Below, piece after piece: positions 36,126-45,375 of a DNA stretch of 64,000 bases. Source of the DNA: Betaproteobacteria bacterium (GTDB lineage Bacteria; Pseudomonadota; Gammaproteobacteria; Burkholderiales; Rhodocyclaceae); assembly GCA_016709965.1 (NCBI GenBank), contig JADJLT010000001.1:62001-126000 (forward strand), given 5' to 3'. A program made the position numbers and the translations under genes. The first letter of the stretch is position 1. Each line of letters starts with the position of its first letter. Below the pieces are notes generated by a model. That model saw only the letters and a list, made by a program, of their open reading frames with translations, was not told the DNA's origin and did not search any database.

Positions 36126-36160
36126 GCCGGCCTCTCCGCCTAACCTGAAATCACTCTCCA

Positions 36161-39100
36161 ATGGCCGACATTCTTTGCCTCAAGGGCGACGCCGCCTTTT
36201 CCGCCTTCCGTCTGCAACGCCTGCAAGCCCGCCTGGTTGCGGCCGTGTCGGATATCGAATCATTGGCGGCCGATTACTGGCATGTCGTGGCGCAAAAGCG
36301 CGCCCTGAATGCCGATGAGCGTGCCAAGCTGGCAACACTGCTGGAAGAAAAACCAGCCGACACCGAAGCCGGCGAATTGTTTCTCGTGGCGCCACGCATC
36401 GGCACCATTTCGCCATGGTCGTCTAAGGCCACCGATATCGCCTGGAATTGCGATCTGGATGCCATCGAACGTATAGAGCGCGTCATCGCCTTCCATGTTG
36501 TCGTCAAAGGTGGCCGCGCCCTGACGGCCGAAGAAAAGAAGACCGTCGCCAGCCTGCTGCATGACCGGATGACCGAATCCGTGCTACCCGGCTTTGATAC
36601 AGCGAGCGAACTGTTCCGCCATTTCGAGCCGAAGCCGCTCAATACTGTCGATGTACTGGCTGGCGGCAAGGCAGCCTTGGTCGATGCCAACAGCTCGCTC
36701 GGCTTGGCCCTGTCCGACGACGAAATCGATTATCTGCTCGATGTCTTCACCAAGGCCGGCCGCAATCCGACCGACGTCGAACTGATGATGTTCGCCCAGG
36801 CCAATTCCGAACACTGCCGCCACAAGATTTTCAACGCCTCGTGGGTGATCGACGGGCAGGCCAGGGACAAAACCCTGTTCGGCATGATCCGCGAAACCCA
36901 CGCCGCCGCGCCGCAAGGCACGATCATGGCCTACGCCGACAACGCCTCGATCATCGAAGGCGCGACCATCCAGCGCTTCTACCCGGATGCCGACCGCGGC
37001 TATTCCTACAAGGAAGAGCTGACCCACATTCTGACCAAGGTCGAGACGCACAACCACCCGACCGCCATTTCGCCGTTTCCCCGGTGCTTCCACAGGTTCC
37101 GGCGGCGAAATTCGCGATGAAGGCGCCACCGGCAAGGGTTCCAAGCCGAAAGCCGGTCTTTGCGGCTTCTCGGTTTCCAACCTGAATCTGCCCGATGCGC
37201 CGCAGCCGTGGGAACACGCCTACGGCCGCCCATCGCGTATCGCCTCGGCGCTCGACATCATGCTCGAAGGCCCGATTGGTGCCGCCGCCTTCAATAACGA
37301 ATTCGGCCGCCCGAACCTGACCGGCTATTTCCGCACTTACGAGCAGGATGTCGCCGGCACGGTGCGCGGCTACCACAAGCCGATCATGATCGCCGGCGGT
37401 CTGGGCAGCATTCAGGCCGAGCAGTCGTTCAAGGACGAAACCTTCCCGGTCGGCACCAAGTTCGTGCAACTGGGCGGCCCCGGCATGCTGATCGGCCTGG
37501 GTGGCGGTGCCGCCTCGTCGATGACGGCCGGTTCCAATGCCGAAGACCTCGACTTCGCCTCCGTTCAGCGCGGCAACCCGGAAATCCAGCGCCGCGCCCA
37601 AGAGGTGATTGACCGCTGCTGGCAGATGGGCAAGAACAATCCGATCCTGTCGGTGCACGACGTCGGTGCCGGTGGTGTCTCCAATGCCCTGCCGGAGCTG
37701 GCCCATTCAGGTGGCGTCGGCGCCATTTTTGATCTGCGCAAGGTGCCGACCGAAGAGCCGGGCATGTCGCCGGCTGAAATCTGGTCCAACGAATCGCAGG
37801 AGCGTTACGTACTGGCCATTCCGCCGAACCGCATCGCCGAATTCCAGGCCATGTGCGAGCGCGAGCGCTGCCCGTTTGCCGTGGTCGGCGAAGCGACCGG
37901 CGATGGCCATCTGACCGTCACCGATGCGCATTTCGGCGTCAATCCGGTCGACATGGAAATGGAAGCGCTGCTTGGCAAACCGCCGCGCATGACGCGCGAC
38001 GTGACGCACCAGCCGGAAACCTTCGTCTCCTTCGACGCCACCGCCATCGAACTGAAGGACGCCGCCTATCGCCTGATGCGTCTGCCGACCATCGCCGACA
38101 AGACCTTCCTGATCTCCATTGGCGACCGTTCGGTCGGCGGCATGACCGCCCGCGACCAGATGGTCGGCCCGTGGCAGGTGCCGGTGGCTGACGTCGCCGT
38201 CACCACGATGGGGTATCAAGGATATCTCGGTGAAGCCTTCGCCATGGGCGAGCGCACCCCGCTCGCCGTGTTCGACGCGCCGGCGTCCGGCCGCATGGCG
38301 ATTGGCGAGGCGCTGACCAATTTGGCCGCCGCCGATGTCGGGGATCTTGGCAAGGTCAAACTCTCGGCCAACTGGATGGCGCCGTGCGGCGTGCCGGGCG
38401 AGGATGCCCGCCTGTTTGATACCGTCGAAGCAGTTTCAGACCTGTGCAAGGCGATTGGCGTGTCGATCCCGGTCGGCAAGGATTCGCTGTCGATGCGCAC
38501 CGCCTGGGAAGATGGTGGTGAGAAGAAGCAAGTCGTGTCGCCGCTGTCGCTGGTCGTGACCTCATTTGCGGCAGTTGACGACGTGCGCAAGACCAAAACG
38601 CCGCAAATGGCCGTCGATCAAGGCGATACCGAACTACTACTGCTCGACCTCGGCAAGAGCCGCCTCGGTGGCTCGGCCCTGGCGCAGGTTTACAACGCGA
38701 CCGGCAACGATGCACCGGACGTCGATGAACCGGCCAAGCTCAAGGGCCTGTTCGATGCCGTACAAAAACTGAATCGCGACGACCTGTTGCTCGCTTACCA
38801 CGACCGTTCGGATGGCGGCCTGTTCGTGGCCGCTTGCGAAATGGCCTTCGCTACCCGTCGCGGGGTGTCGCTCGATCTGGACGGTATCTGCTATGACGCT
38901 GGCGCCGGCGATGTCGACGGTTCCGAAAAGCTGACCAATCTGCTGGCTGGCCGTGATTTCGAGCATATCGTCCGCGCGCTCTTCAACGAGGAACTCGGTG
39001 CCCTGATCCAGATCCGCCGTTCTGAGCGCGAAAAAGTCACGCCGATTCTACGTGCCTGCGGAGTGCCGTACCACTTCGTTGGTCACATGAACCAGTGGGA

Positions 39101-40091
39101 TGAAATCCGTGTGACGCGCAACGCCAAGCGCGTGCTGCGCGAAAAGCGTGTCGATCTGCAACGCGCCTGGTCCGAGACCAGCTACCAGATGCAGGCGATG
39201 CGCGACAACCCGGATTGCGCCAAACAGGAATTCGACCGCATCCTCGATGTCACCGATCCGGGTCTGACGCCAAAGGTCACGTTTGATACGCAGGATGATT
39301 TCACGCAGGTCTATACGCAAGTCAGCGGCCGTCCGCGTGTTGCCATCCTGCGCGAGCAGGGCGTCAACAGCCATTACGAAATGGCCGCTGCCTTCGACAA
39401 GGCCGGCTTTGCTGCGGTCGACGTGCATATGAGCGACATTCTCGCCGGCCGCGTCAGCCTGAAGGATTTCAAGGGATTGGTCGCCTGCGGTGGTTTCTCC
39501 TACGGCGACGTACTTGGCGCTGGTCTCGGCTGGGCGCGGACCATCCTGATGCACGACGGCTGCCGTGACGAATTCGCCGCCTTCTTCAACCGTAAAGACA
39601 CCTTCGCACTGGGCGTCTGTAACGGCTGCCAGATGATGAGCGCGCTCAAGTCCATCATCCCGGGGGCAGAGAACTGGCCAGCTTTCCGCCGCAACCAGGT
39701 CGAGCAGTTTGAAGCCCGCTTCGTGATGGCCGAAATTCTTGACTCACCGTCGATCTTCTTCGCCGGAATGGAAGGTTCGCAAGTGCCGATCGTTGTTTCG
39801 CACGGCGAGGGCAGGGCGGTCTTCGACAACGTCGGCGACCAGAGCAAGGTACTGTCCGCCGTGCGCTACGTCGACAACAAGGGCGAGCCGACCGAGGCTT
39901 ACCCGTACAACCCGAATGGTTCGCCGAATGGCCTGACGGCGGTGACTACGGCTGATGGTCGCTTCACAATCATGATGCCCCACCCGGAGCGCGTCTTCCG
40001 TACGGTGCAAATGTCCTGGCACCCGGAAAAATGGGGCGAGGATTCGCCGTGGATGCGCATGTTCCGCAACGCGCGGCGTTGGGTGGGTTGA
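36161..40091 (+). CDS. purL: Phosphoribosylformylglycinamidine synthase, reading frame broken by one extra C
   Basis: ATP-dependent conversion of FGAR to FGAM in purine synthesis; long single-chain PurL with its own glutaminase domain. The first frame runs 36161-37120 and ends in nonsense after HNHPTAISPFP. The other frame continues from about 37083 to 40091. Removing one C from the CCCC run at 37079-37082 restores PFPGASTGSGGEIRDE, the conserved sequence, and gives one protein of 1309 residues, the normal size. Later landmarks: HDVGAGGVSNALPEL, DGLF-type DRSDGGLFVAACEMAF, glutaminase Cys in LGVCNGCQMMSALK, and HPERVFRTVQMSWHP. Either an assembly error, or a real +1 insertion; the gene is needed for growth without purines, so an error is more likely. 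Confidence 0.92.
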
Positions 40092-40111
40092 TCCGGCTTG
40101 TTGCCTTGGTA

Positions 40112-40138
40112 AAAAGGGACTCCGCGGAGTCCCTTTTA
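40112..40138 (+). terminator. Terminator after purL
   Basis: Near-perfect palindrome with arms AAAAGGGACTCC/GGAGTCCCTTTT, 20 bases past the purL stop, with a short T-rich tail. Confidence 0.8.
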
Positions 40139-40162
40139 TTTGCTTTCAATCTGCAGAAATTT

Positions 40163-40194
40163 GAATTTTCGGCTTTTTTTCCGGTTGACCGCAG
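40163..40194 (+). repeat. Dispersed two-palindrome element, copy 6 (after purL)
   Basis: GAATTTTCGGC then a T-run and CCGGTTGACCGCAG, 25 bases beyond the purL terminator. Confidence 0.8.
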
Positions 40195-40237
40195 TACTCA
40201 TCAGCGCCGTAGGCAATCGCTGATTTGTTGTGAATTA

Positions 40238-40582
40238 TCAGGCTTGGACGAGCCGCAGCTTGTCGAGTTGGCCAACCAGTTGATGCGAAGCTTCGTTAAG
40301 CTCAGGAAGCAGCAGGTCTGCACAATCGGCAAGGCCATTATTGCTGAGCTCGAGAATCTCGTTGGCCATTGCATGAAAACGGTCATGGATAACGACAAGC
40401 TGACAAAAATCAGCTGACTGGCGATCGATGCCCTCGGCTTCATTCAGCAGCTTGGCCAGCATGCAGCCCCGATGCTCAGAGAGCGGCATGTCGGCGTAGT
40501 TGCCGCCGGCAAAGGCGTTCAGGAATTGGCGGCGCCATTGCGTGTGCAAGCGTATGGCGCTATCGATGTCAATACGCTTCAT
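40238..40582 (-). CDS. Stand-alone CZB (chemoreceptor zinc-binding) domain protein
   Basis: A 114-residue protein made of little more than a CZB domain. The zinc-binding pattern is visible: RLHTQWRRQF (first His), HRGCMLAKLLNE (Cys motif), and FCQLVVIHDRFHAMANEI (two His). In other bacteria CZB domains sit at the end of chemoreceptors or diguanylate cyclases and sense zinc or hypochlorite through the Cys. A ribosome site GGAGAACTGCCC precedes the ATG. A chemoreceptor carrying its own CZB domain is encoded at 49.9 kb, so zinc-linked sensing appears twice in the window. Confidence 0.8.
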   Translation of the reverse strand: MKRIDIDSAIRLHTQWRRQFLNAFAGGNYADMPLSEHRGCMLAKLLNEAEGIDRQSADFCQLVVIHDRFHAMANEILELSNNGLADCADLLLPELNEASHQLVGQLDKLRLVQA

Positions 40583-40710
40583 GGGCAGTTCTCCGGAGAT
40601 CTGATGGCTGACGGCTTGATGCCGCTCTTGCCGAAGACTGAATTATGCCGCAGGCGCGCTTATGGACAAGGGGGTGCAGAGTGCTTTTGGGGGCAGTTTT
40701 AGATTAATTC

Positions 40711-40747
40711 TGCGGTCAACCGGAAAAACAGCCCAAAATCAGAAATT
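40711..40747 (-). repeat. Dispersed two-palindrome element, copy 7 (intergenic)
   Basis: On the minus strand: AATTTCTGATTTTGGGC, then TGTTTTTCCGGTTGACCGCA. It lies just past the stop of the 54-residue SOS gene, in its transcription direction. Confidence 0.8.
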
Positions 40748-40761
40748 TTCCTGACGCTATT

Positions 40762-40926
40762 TCAGGTGCGACCAACACGGGCATGACGTCGCCAGCAGGC
40801 TGGGGTCTGCAGCGCTTCAACGTCGGTGCTGCTTGTGCAGAAGATGGCACGTGCACGTTCAAGGCGGGCCTGTTCGTCATGGGAAATGCCGGCGATCAGA
40901 TCGAACCACTGTTGCAAACGTTTCAT
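40762..40926 (-). CDS. Small SOS-controlled protein, 54 residues
   Basis: Reading the minus strand from ATG 40926 gives MKRLQQWFDLIAGISHDEQA, then RLERARAIFCTSSTDVEALQ and TPACWRRHARVGRT. The ribosome site AGGAG lies eight bases before the ATG, and a 16-base LexA box (CTGT-N8-ACAG) lies 29 bases upstream, so this short gene is better supported than most of its size. The protein is soluble and basic, with two Cys, amphipathic helices at the N-terminus and no membrane segment. I recognise no family. Small SOS proteins in other bacteria often block division (SulA, SidA, YneA), but no motif ties this one to them. It is divergent from another small gene that shares the SOS region. Confidence 0.65.
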   Translation of the reverse strand: MKRLQQWFDLIAGISHDEQARLERARAIFCTSSTDVEALQTPACWRRHARVGRT

Positions 40927-40954
40927 GATGTCGACTCCTTCGAGTGATTGGTAA

Positions 40955-40970
40955 CTGTTTAGATATACAG
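40955..40970. promoter_or_regulatory. LexA (SOS) box 1 of the divergent small-gene pair
   Basis: CTGTTTAGATATACAG: CTGT and ACAG separated by eight bases, identical in layout to the box before lexA in this window. It faces the 54-residue gene. Confidence 0.75.
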
Positions 40971-41003
40971 TATCTGGCGTTCGAGTGCAGATTATACGAA
41001 AGC

Positions 41004-41019
41004 TGTATGGATGTACAGT
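41004..41019. promoter_or_regulatory. LexA (SOS) box 2 of the divergent small-gene pair
   Basis: CTGTATGGATGTACAG, again CTGT-N8-ACAG, 34 bases from box 1 and 62 bases before the start of the plus-strand gene. Confidence 0.75.
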
Positions 41020-41080
41020 ATTCGTGAAATATTTTTTACAAGGTAGGCTTGGCGCATTGGTGATCTACAAGAGGCTCACA

Positions 41081-41293
41081 ATGTCGCGCGCAAAATCAGC
41101 CTGGTTTCCGCCTGCCGGCATGCTGGTGACCTATCGAGGCCGCACTCGCCAGTCGATACGCAACGTTCGCGTAGTGGCCGAGGCATCGGCCGGGCGGATG
41201 GTGGTCGAAGCCATCGGCAAGCAGGGCGTGCCGGTACGCCTGACCGTCAAGCGCGATAATCTTTTGCCGATGGAACCGGACCTGTTCGATTGA
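41081..41293 (+). CDS. Small basic protein, 70 residues, probably SOS-controlled
   Basis: The ATG at 41081 has GAGG in front and gives MSRAKSAWFPPAGMLVTYRG, then a beta-rich segment QSIRNVRVVAEASAGRMVVE, GVPVRLTVKRDNLLP and an acidic end. The layout suggests a small beta-barrel such as an SH3- or KOW-like fold, which would fit nucleic acid or protein binding; this is only a reading of the strand pattern. A longer frame back to 40985 would run through the LexA box and is rejected. Two LexA boxes lie between it and the divergent 54-residue gene. Its last 47 bases overlap the end of the converging DUF2917 gene. Confidence 0.6.
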   Translation: MSRAKSAWFPPAGMLVTYRGRTRQSIRNVRVVAEASAGRMVVEAIGKQGVPVRLTVKRDNLLPMEPDLFD

Positions 41294-41612
41294 TTCGATC
41301 GACAAATACGAATTGCCCCAGAGCCTTGAAGCGTCGACGGCAGCAGGAAGCCCAGACAAGCAGCAGCGTGACCCGCCCGGGTGCGGGTAGCAGTTGAAGA
41401 CTACCGGCACTCATGGCCTCAACCAGTGTAAGACGGTTGCTGACAAGCCTGTACTGCTGCCCGGGGCGTAGAAAGATATCGCCCGACTCTCCGGAAATCG
41501 TGATCCAAAGCGTTCCGGACACACAGCTGATCACAACGCCATGCCCGCTTTCAAGCCGTAAAGGGTGGCCGGATAAGAGTTGAATTTCCCGCTGGAACAG
41601 GTCGCTTTGCAT
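41247..41612 (-). CDS. DUF2917 domain protein
   Basis: A 121-residue protein whose first 80 residues match DUF2917: LLSGHPLRLESGHGVVISCVS, GTLWITISGESGDIFLRPGQ and YRLVSNRLTLVEAMSAGSLQ. The fold is probably a small cupin-like beta barrel; no function is known. The ATG at 41612 follows AAGGAACGTGCC and is preferred over 41636. In many betaproteobacteria a DUF2917 gene sits divergent to a MocR-type regulator, as here, which suggests the regulator controls it. Its C-terminus is basic and overlaps the end of the 70-residue gene. Confidence 0.8.
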   Translation of the reverse strand: MQSDLFQREIQLLSGHPLRLESGHGVVISCVSGTLWITISGESGDIFLRPGQQYRLVSNRLTLVEAMSAGSLQLLPAPGRVTLLLVWASCCRRRFKALGQFVFVDRINRTGPVPSAKDYRA

Positions 41613-41664
41613 GGCACGTTCCTTCTCTGGATGCAAAGCAGTTTAGAGCGCCGAATTTTATTGG

Positions 41665-41746
41665 TACAGTTGCAATATATTTAAATTGTGACCAATACAG
41701 TTCTACGGAAATCAATCTGTGCTGGTCGCACTTCAGTCCAACTGTA
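41665..41746 (+). promoter_or_regulatory. Possible MocR operator repeats
   Basis: TACAGTT occurs at 41665-41671 and 41696-41702, 31 bases apart (about three helical turns), and its inverse AACTGTA at 41740-41746. Repeats of this kind between a MocR gene and its divergent target are the usual binding pattern of the family. Confidence 0.35.
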
Positions 41747-41756
41747 TGGGTGATTC

Positions 41757-43178
41757 ATGTCAGAAGAATTGTTGCGCTATGAGCGACTGGCGGCCGATCT
41801 GGCGGGAATGATCGGCAATGGTGTCCTGTCACACGGCGACCGCTTGCCCTCCGTGCGTCGCCTGTCGCAGGAAAAGCGGGTATCGGTGTCCACGGTCGTT
41901 CAGGCGCTACGCCAACTGGAGGACCGCGGCCTGGTCGAGGTCCGCCCACAGTCAGGCTATTTCGTGAAGCGGCCCATCCCGTTAAGGGCTGAACCGGTGG
42001 CCCGCTCGACCCCGGAGGCGCCCATGCCGGTGGATATTTCGCAGCGGCTGGTGCGCATCCTGCAGGCGGGCAGCCGGCCGGGCGTTGCGCCGCTGGCGGC
42101 CGCACTACCTGCCCCTTCATTGTTGCCAGTAGCGGCGCTGCAGCGTTTGTATGCCGGCGTGGCCCGGCGCCATCCTCGACTGCTCGAAGGCGGCAGCCAT
42201 ATCAATACGGATGAGCCGGCGCTGGTTCGCCAGCTGGTACGGCGCTCGCTGGCCTGGGGCGGGCCGCTGGCGGCAGACGAATTTGTCATCACCAATTCCT
42301 GCACCGAATCCCTCGGGCTATGCCTGCGTGCCGTCACCCAACCGGGCGATACCGTAGCGGTGGAGTCGCCAGCCTATTATTTGATGCTGCAATTACTGGA
42401 AACGCTGGGCCTGAAAGCGCTGGAAATCCCTACCGATCCGCGTACCGGCATGTCGGTCGAAGCGCTCGATCTAGCGACGCGGAACGGCGGCATTGCCGCC
42501 TGCCTGATCGTGTCGAATGGCAGCAATCCGCTCGGCTGCGTGATGCCGGATTCCAGAAAACGTGAATTTTCCCGGTTGACCGCAGCACGTCGCGTCGCGG
42601 TCATCGAGGACGATATTTACGGCGACCTTCATCTTGGCGGCGACCGCCCGTGGCCGATCAAGGCGTTCGACACCACCGGCAACGTAATGCTTTGTTCGTC
42701 GTTCTCAAAAAGCCTGTCACCCTCAATGCGCATCGGCTTTGTCGCGGCGGGGCGCCATCGCCAGACGATTGCTCTGCAAAAAACCATCACCAGCGGCGGC
42801 ACCAATCCAATTACCCAACTGGTACTGGCCGAATATCTCGAATCCGGCGCCTATGAACGCCATTTGCGCACCTTGCGCCGCAGTTACGAACGGCAGGTCG
42901 AGGCCATGCGGCTGGCCGTCAGCCGCTATTTTCCAATGGCCACCCGCATCGCCCAGCCGCAAGGCGGGTATGTTCTGTGGATCGAACTGCCGGAAGGCAT
43001 CGACATCACCAGCCTCCATGAGCGAGCCATTGCTGAAAATCTAGCCTACGTCCCGGGCGAACTGTTTTCAGCCAGCGGCATGTACCGGAATTGCCTGCGC
43101 CTCAACTGCGGCAACCCGCACACACCCGAAATCGAGGACGCCGTCCGTCGTCTGGGTATCATCTTTTCCAACCCTTAA
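41757..43178 (+). CDS. MocR-type regulator (GntR DNA-binding domain fused to aminotransferase-like domain)
   Basis: A 473-residue transcription factor. Residues 5-75 are a winged helix of the GntR type (GDRLPSVRRLSQEKRVSVST, LEDRGLVEVRPQSGYFV). The rest is a fold-type I aminotransferase-like domain that binds PLP, with VIEDDIYGDLHLGG and the Schiff-base Lys in LCSSFSKSLSPSMRIGFV. It is divergent from the DUF2917 gene and likely regulates it. Oddity: residues REFSRLTAARR, just before the conserved IEDDIY, come from a copy of the dispersed element and keep the frame. Confidence 0.9.
   Translation: MSEELLRYERLAADLAGMIGNGVLSHGDRLPSVRRLSQEKRVSVSTVVQALRQLEDRGLVEVRPQSGYFVKRPIPLRAEPVARSTPEAPMPVDISQRLVRILQAGSRPGVAPLAAALPAPSLLPVAALQRLYAGVARRHPRLLEGGSHINTDEPALVRQLVRRSLAWGGPLAADEFVITNSCTESLGLCLRAVTQPGDTVAVESPAYYLMLQLLETLGLKALEIPTDPRTGMSVEALDLATRNGGIAACLIVSNGSNPLGCVMPDSRKREFSRLTAARRVAVIEDDIYGDLHLGGDRPWPIKAFDTTGNVMLCSSFSKSLSPSMRIGFVAAGRHRQTIALQKTITSGGTNPITQLVLAEYLESGAYERHLRTLRRSYERQVEAMRLAVSRYFPMATRIAQPQGGYVLWIELPEGIDITSLHERAIAENLAYVPGELFSASGMYRNCLRLNCGNPHTPEIEDAVRRLGIIFSNP
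42562..42587 (+). repeat. Dispersed two-palindrome element, copy 8 (inside MocR gene)
   Basis: GTGAATTTTCCCGGTTGACC then GCAGCA; right palindrome intact, left one reduced. Read in frame as EFSRLTAA, the same frame as in xdhC. Confidence 0.7.
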
Positions 43179-43270
43179 GCCAAGGGGCGAGCCAAAAATT
43201 ACGGTATTATTCGGCCTTTTGGGCAAGCAGTAATTGCCTTTTTGAACGCACTGGAAGGATTTTTCTCCTC

Positions 43271-45157
43271 ATGTTCGACGCAGTCCGCAATAACAAACGA
43301 ATCGTCCAGGTTTTTCTGGCGTTGATCACCTTGCCGTTTGCCTTCTTTGGCGTTGACTCTTACATGCGTAACGCAGGTTCGGGCGGTGACGTCGCCAGCA
43401 TTGGCGATATCAAGATCACCCAGCAGCAGTTCCAGCAGACCCTGCGCGAACAGCAGGATCGCCTGCGTACCCAACTGGGCGATAAATTCGATCCGAAGAT
43501 GCTGGAGAATCCGGAAGCACGCAAGGCCATCCTTGATGACCTGATCAGCCAGCGCCTGCTACTCATTGACGCCAACAAGAAGCACATAGTGGCCAGCAAC
43601 GAAGCCATCCGCCAGGCAATCGGCGGCATTGACGCATTCAAGGTCGACGGCAAATTCTCCAGCGAGCGCTACGAAGCCGCCTTGCGTGCCCAAGGCATGT
43701 CGCCAGCAGGGTTTGAAGCGCAGCTGCGTCAGGATCTGACCCTGCAACAATTGGCCGGCGCCATCGGACAATCCAGCCTGCTTGCCCGCTCTGTGGCTGA
43801 TCGCCTGCTTGATCTGCAGACGGAAAAACGTGAAGTGACGGAATATCGCCTCGCCCTGGATAGCTACGTCGGCAAGGTCAAGCTGGCCGACGACGCCAGC
43901 AAGAAATTCTATGACGAGAACGCCAGCCAATTTGAGACACCGGAGCAGGCCAAGGCCGACTATGTCGTGCTCTCGATGGACGCCATTGCCAGCCAACTGG
44001 CTGTCACCGATGCCGAAATCAAGGATTGGTACGACGGACACAAGGATCGCTACGTGCAGCCCGAAGAGCGCCGCGCCAGTCACATCCTGATCGGCAGCGA
44101 AAAACTGGGCAAGGACAAGGCAAAAGCCAAGGCCGAAGAACTGCTCGCGGAAATCCGTAAAAACCCGGCAGCCTTCGCCGATCTGGCCAAGAAGAACTCC
44201 GACGATCCGGGTTCTGCCTCCAAGGGTGGAGATCTCGGTTACTTCGGGCGCGGCACAATGGTTAAATCCTTTGAGGACGCCACCCAGCGCCTCAAGGAAG
44301 GCGAAATCTCCGGGGTGGTCGAATCCGACTTCGGCTTCCACATCATCAAGCTGACCGGCATTCACGCCGCCAAGGAAAAGCCGCTGGCCGACGTCCGTGC
44401 CGAAATTGAGTCCGAATTGAAGAAATCGGCTGGCTCGCGCAAATTTGCCGAAGCAGCCGAAGCCTTCAGCAATATGGTTTATGAGCAATCAGACAGCCTG
44501 AAGCCGGTCGCCGACAAGTACAAGCTGACCATCCAGCACTCCGACTGGCTTGGCCGCAAGGCCAATCCGGCCAACGGTACGCTGGGCAACGAAAAGATCA
44601 TCGACGCCTTGTTCTCCGATGAAGCCGTAAAGAACAAGCGCAATACCGAGGCCGTCGAAATCGCCGCCAACACACTGGTTGCTGCACGCATTGCCGATTA
44701 CAAGCCCAAGGCATTGCAGCCCTTTGACAGCGTCAAGGCCAGCATCGAAAACCTGCTCAAGCAAAAAGAGGCTCAAGTGCTGGCCGCCAAGGATGGAGAA
44801 GCGCGACTTGCAGCCTTGAAGAAAGGTGACGACAAGCTGACCTGGGGCACTTCCCGGACGGTATCGCGCCTGGATGCCCGTCAATTGCCAGCACCTGCCG
44901 CCCAGTCCGTGTTCCGCATGGATACCGGCAAGCTGCCTTCCTATACCGGCGTCGAACTGCCTGGCGCCGGTTACGCGCTGTACAAGCTGATCAAAGTTGA
45001 AGCTGGTGAAAAGCTCGACGACACAAGCAAGCAGGGCATGCTGAAACAACTTGGCAATCTGGTTGCTCAGGAAGAAGTTCAGCTTTACCTGGCTGCCTTG
45101 CGCAGTCGTTACAAGGTGGAAATCAATCAGGCCGCACTGGACGCCAAAGAGAAGTAA
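43271..45157 (+). CDS. ppiD: PpiD-type periplasmic peptidyl-prolyl isomerase
   Basis: A membrane-anchored periplasmic folding factor of 628 residues. The start at 43271 gives MFDAVRNNKRIVQVFLALIT then LPFAFFGVDSYM, a single N-terminal anchor as in PpiD. A SurA_N-like chaperone region follows (ITQQQFQQTLREQQDRLRTQ). The parvulin rotamase domain lies about residues 260-360 (EERRASHILIG, DPGSASKGGDLGYFGRGTMV and FGFHIIKLTG). The C-terminal part repeats the chaperone fold. The long frame from 43091 overlaps the MocR end and is rejected. A terminator follows 16 bases after the stop. Confidence 0.92.
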   Translation: MFDAVRNNKRIVQVFLALITLPFAFFGVDSYMRNAGSGGDVASIGDIKITQQQFQQTLREQQDRLRTQLGDKFDPKMLENPEARKAILDDLISQRLLLIDANKKHIVASNEAIRQAIGGIDAFKVDGKFSSERYEAALRAQGMSPAGFEAQLRQDLTLQQLAGAIGQSSLLARSVADRLLDLQTEKREVTEYRLALDSYVGKVKLADDASKKFYDENASQFETPEQAKADYVVLSMDAIASQLAVTDAEIKDWYDGHKDRYVQPEERRASHILIGSEKLGKDKAKAKAEELLAEIRKNPAAFADLAKKNSDDPGSASKGGDLGYFGRGTMVKSFEDATQRLKEGEISGVVESDFGFHIIKLTGIHAAKEKPLADVRAEIESELKKSAGSRKFAEAAEAFSNMVYEQSDSLKPVADKYKLTIQHSDWLGRKANPANGTLGNEKIIDALFSDEAVKNKRNTEAVEIAANTLVAARIADYKPKALQPFDSVKASIENLLKQKEAQVLAAKDGEARLAALKKGDDKLTWGTSRTVSRLDARQLPAPAAQSVFRMDTGKLPSYTGVELPGAGYALYKLIKVEAGEKLDDTSKQGMLKQLGNLVAQEEVQLYLAALRSRYKVEINQAALDAKEK

Positions 45158-45173
45158 ATTTTCTTCTCATGCC

Positions 45174-45200
45174 AAAAAGCGGGCTATGGCCCGCTTTTTT
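45174..45200 (+). terminator. Terminator after ppiD
   Basis: Stem AAAAAGCGGGC/GCCCGCTTTTT with a four-base loop and a T tail. Confidence 0.88.
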
Positions 45201-45253
45201 ATTGCCTGGTTTTTTATTGAGAAACGGTTGGAGAAGTCCAGACAAGTCCAAAT

Positions 45254-45289
45254 AAAAACGCCGACTGGATTAAACCAGATCGGCGTTTT
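45254..45289 (-). terminator. Terminator after fabI
   Basis: Hairpin with arms AAAACGCCGA-CTGG and CCAG-A-TCGGCGTTTT; on the minus strand it is followed by TTTTTATTT, about 85 bases past the fabI stop. Confidence 0.7.
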
Positions 45290-45315
45290 GGCCATTTTTT
45301 CGGGTTGACCGCGGG
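45283..45315 (+). repeat. Dispersed two-palindrome element, copy 9 (intergenic)
   Basis: GCGTTTTGGCCA then a T-run and CGGGTTGACCGCGGG. Its left side shares bases with the arm of the fabI terminator hairpin. Confidence 0.75.
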
Positions 45316-45375
45316 ACAGTGATTCAGCCCCTGTTTTCCTGGCCGCCGAAAGCTGTTTCGGTGGCTGTCACTGCA

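Larger units (their letters stand above)
35774..36160. other. Divergent intergenic region between epsA and purL
   Basis: 387 bases with no supported gene. It holds one dispersed element copy (35889-35920), an AT-rich part near epsA suitable for its promoter, and a perfect TATAAT at 36120-36125 ahead of purL. Confidence 0.5.

Noticed and set aside
36161..37120. Reading the first part of purL as a separate 319-residue gene
   Set aside because: It ends in nonsense exactly where the conserved PurL sequence continues in the next frame.
40985..41080. Longer start for the 70-residue SOS gene
   Set aside because: The extension would be translated from the LexA box itself and lacks a ribosome site.
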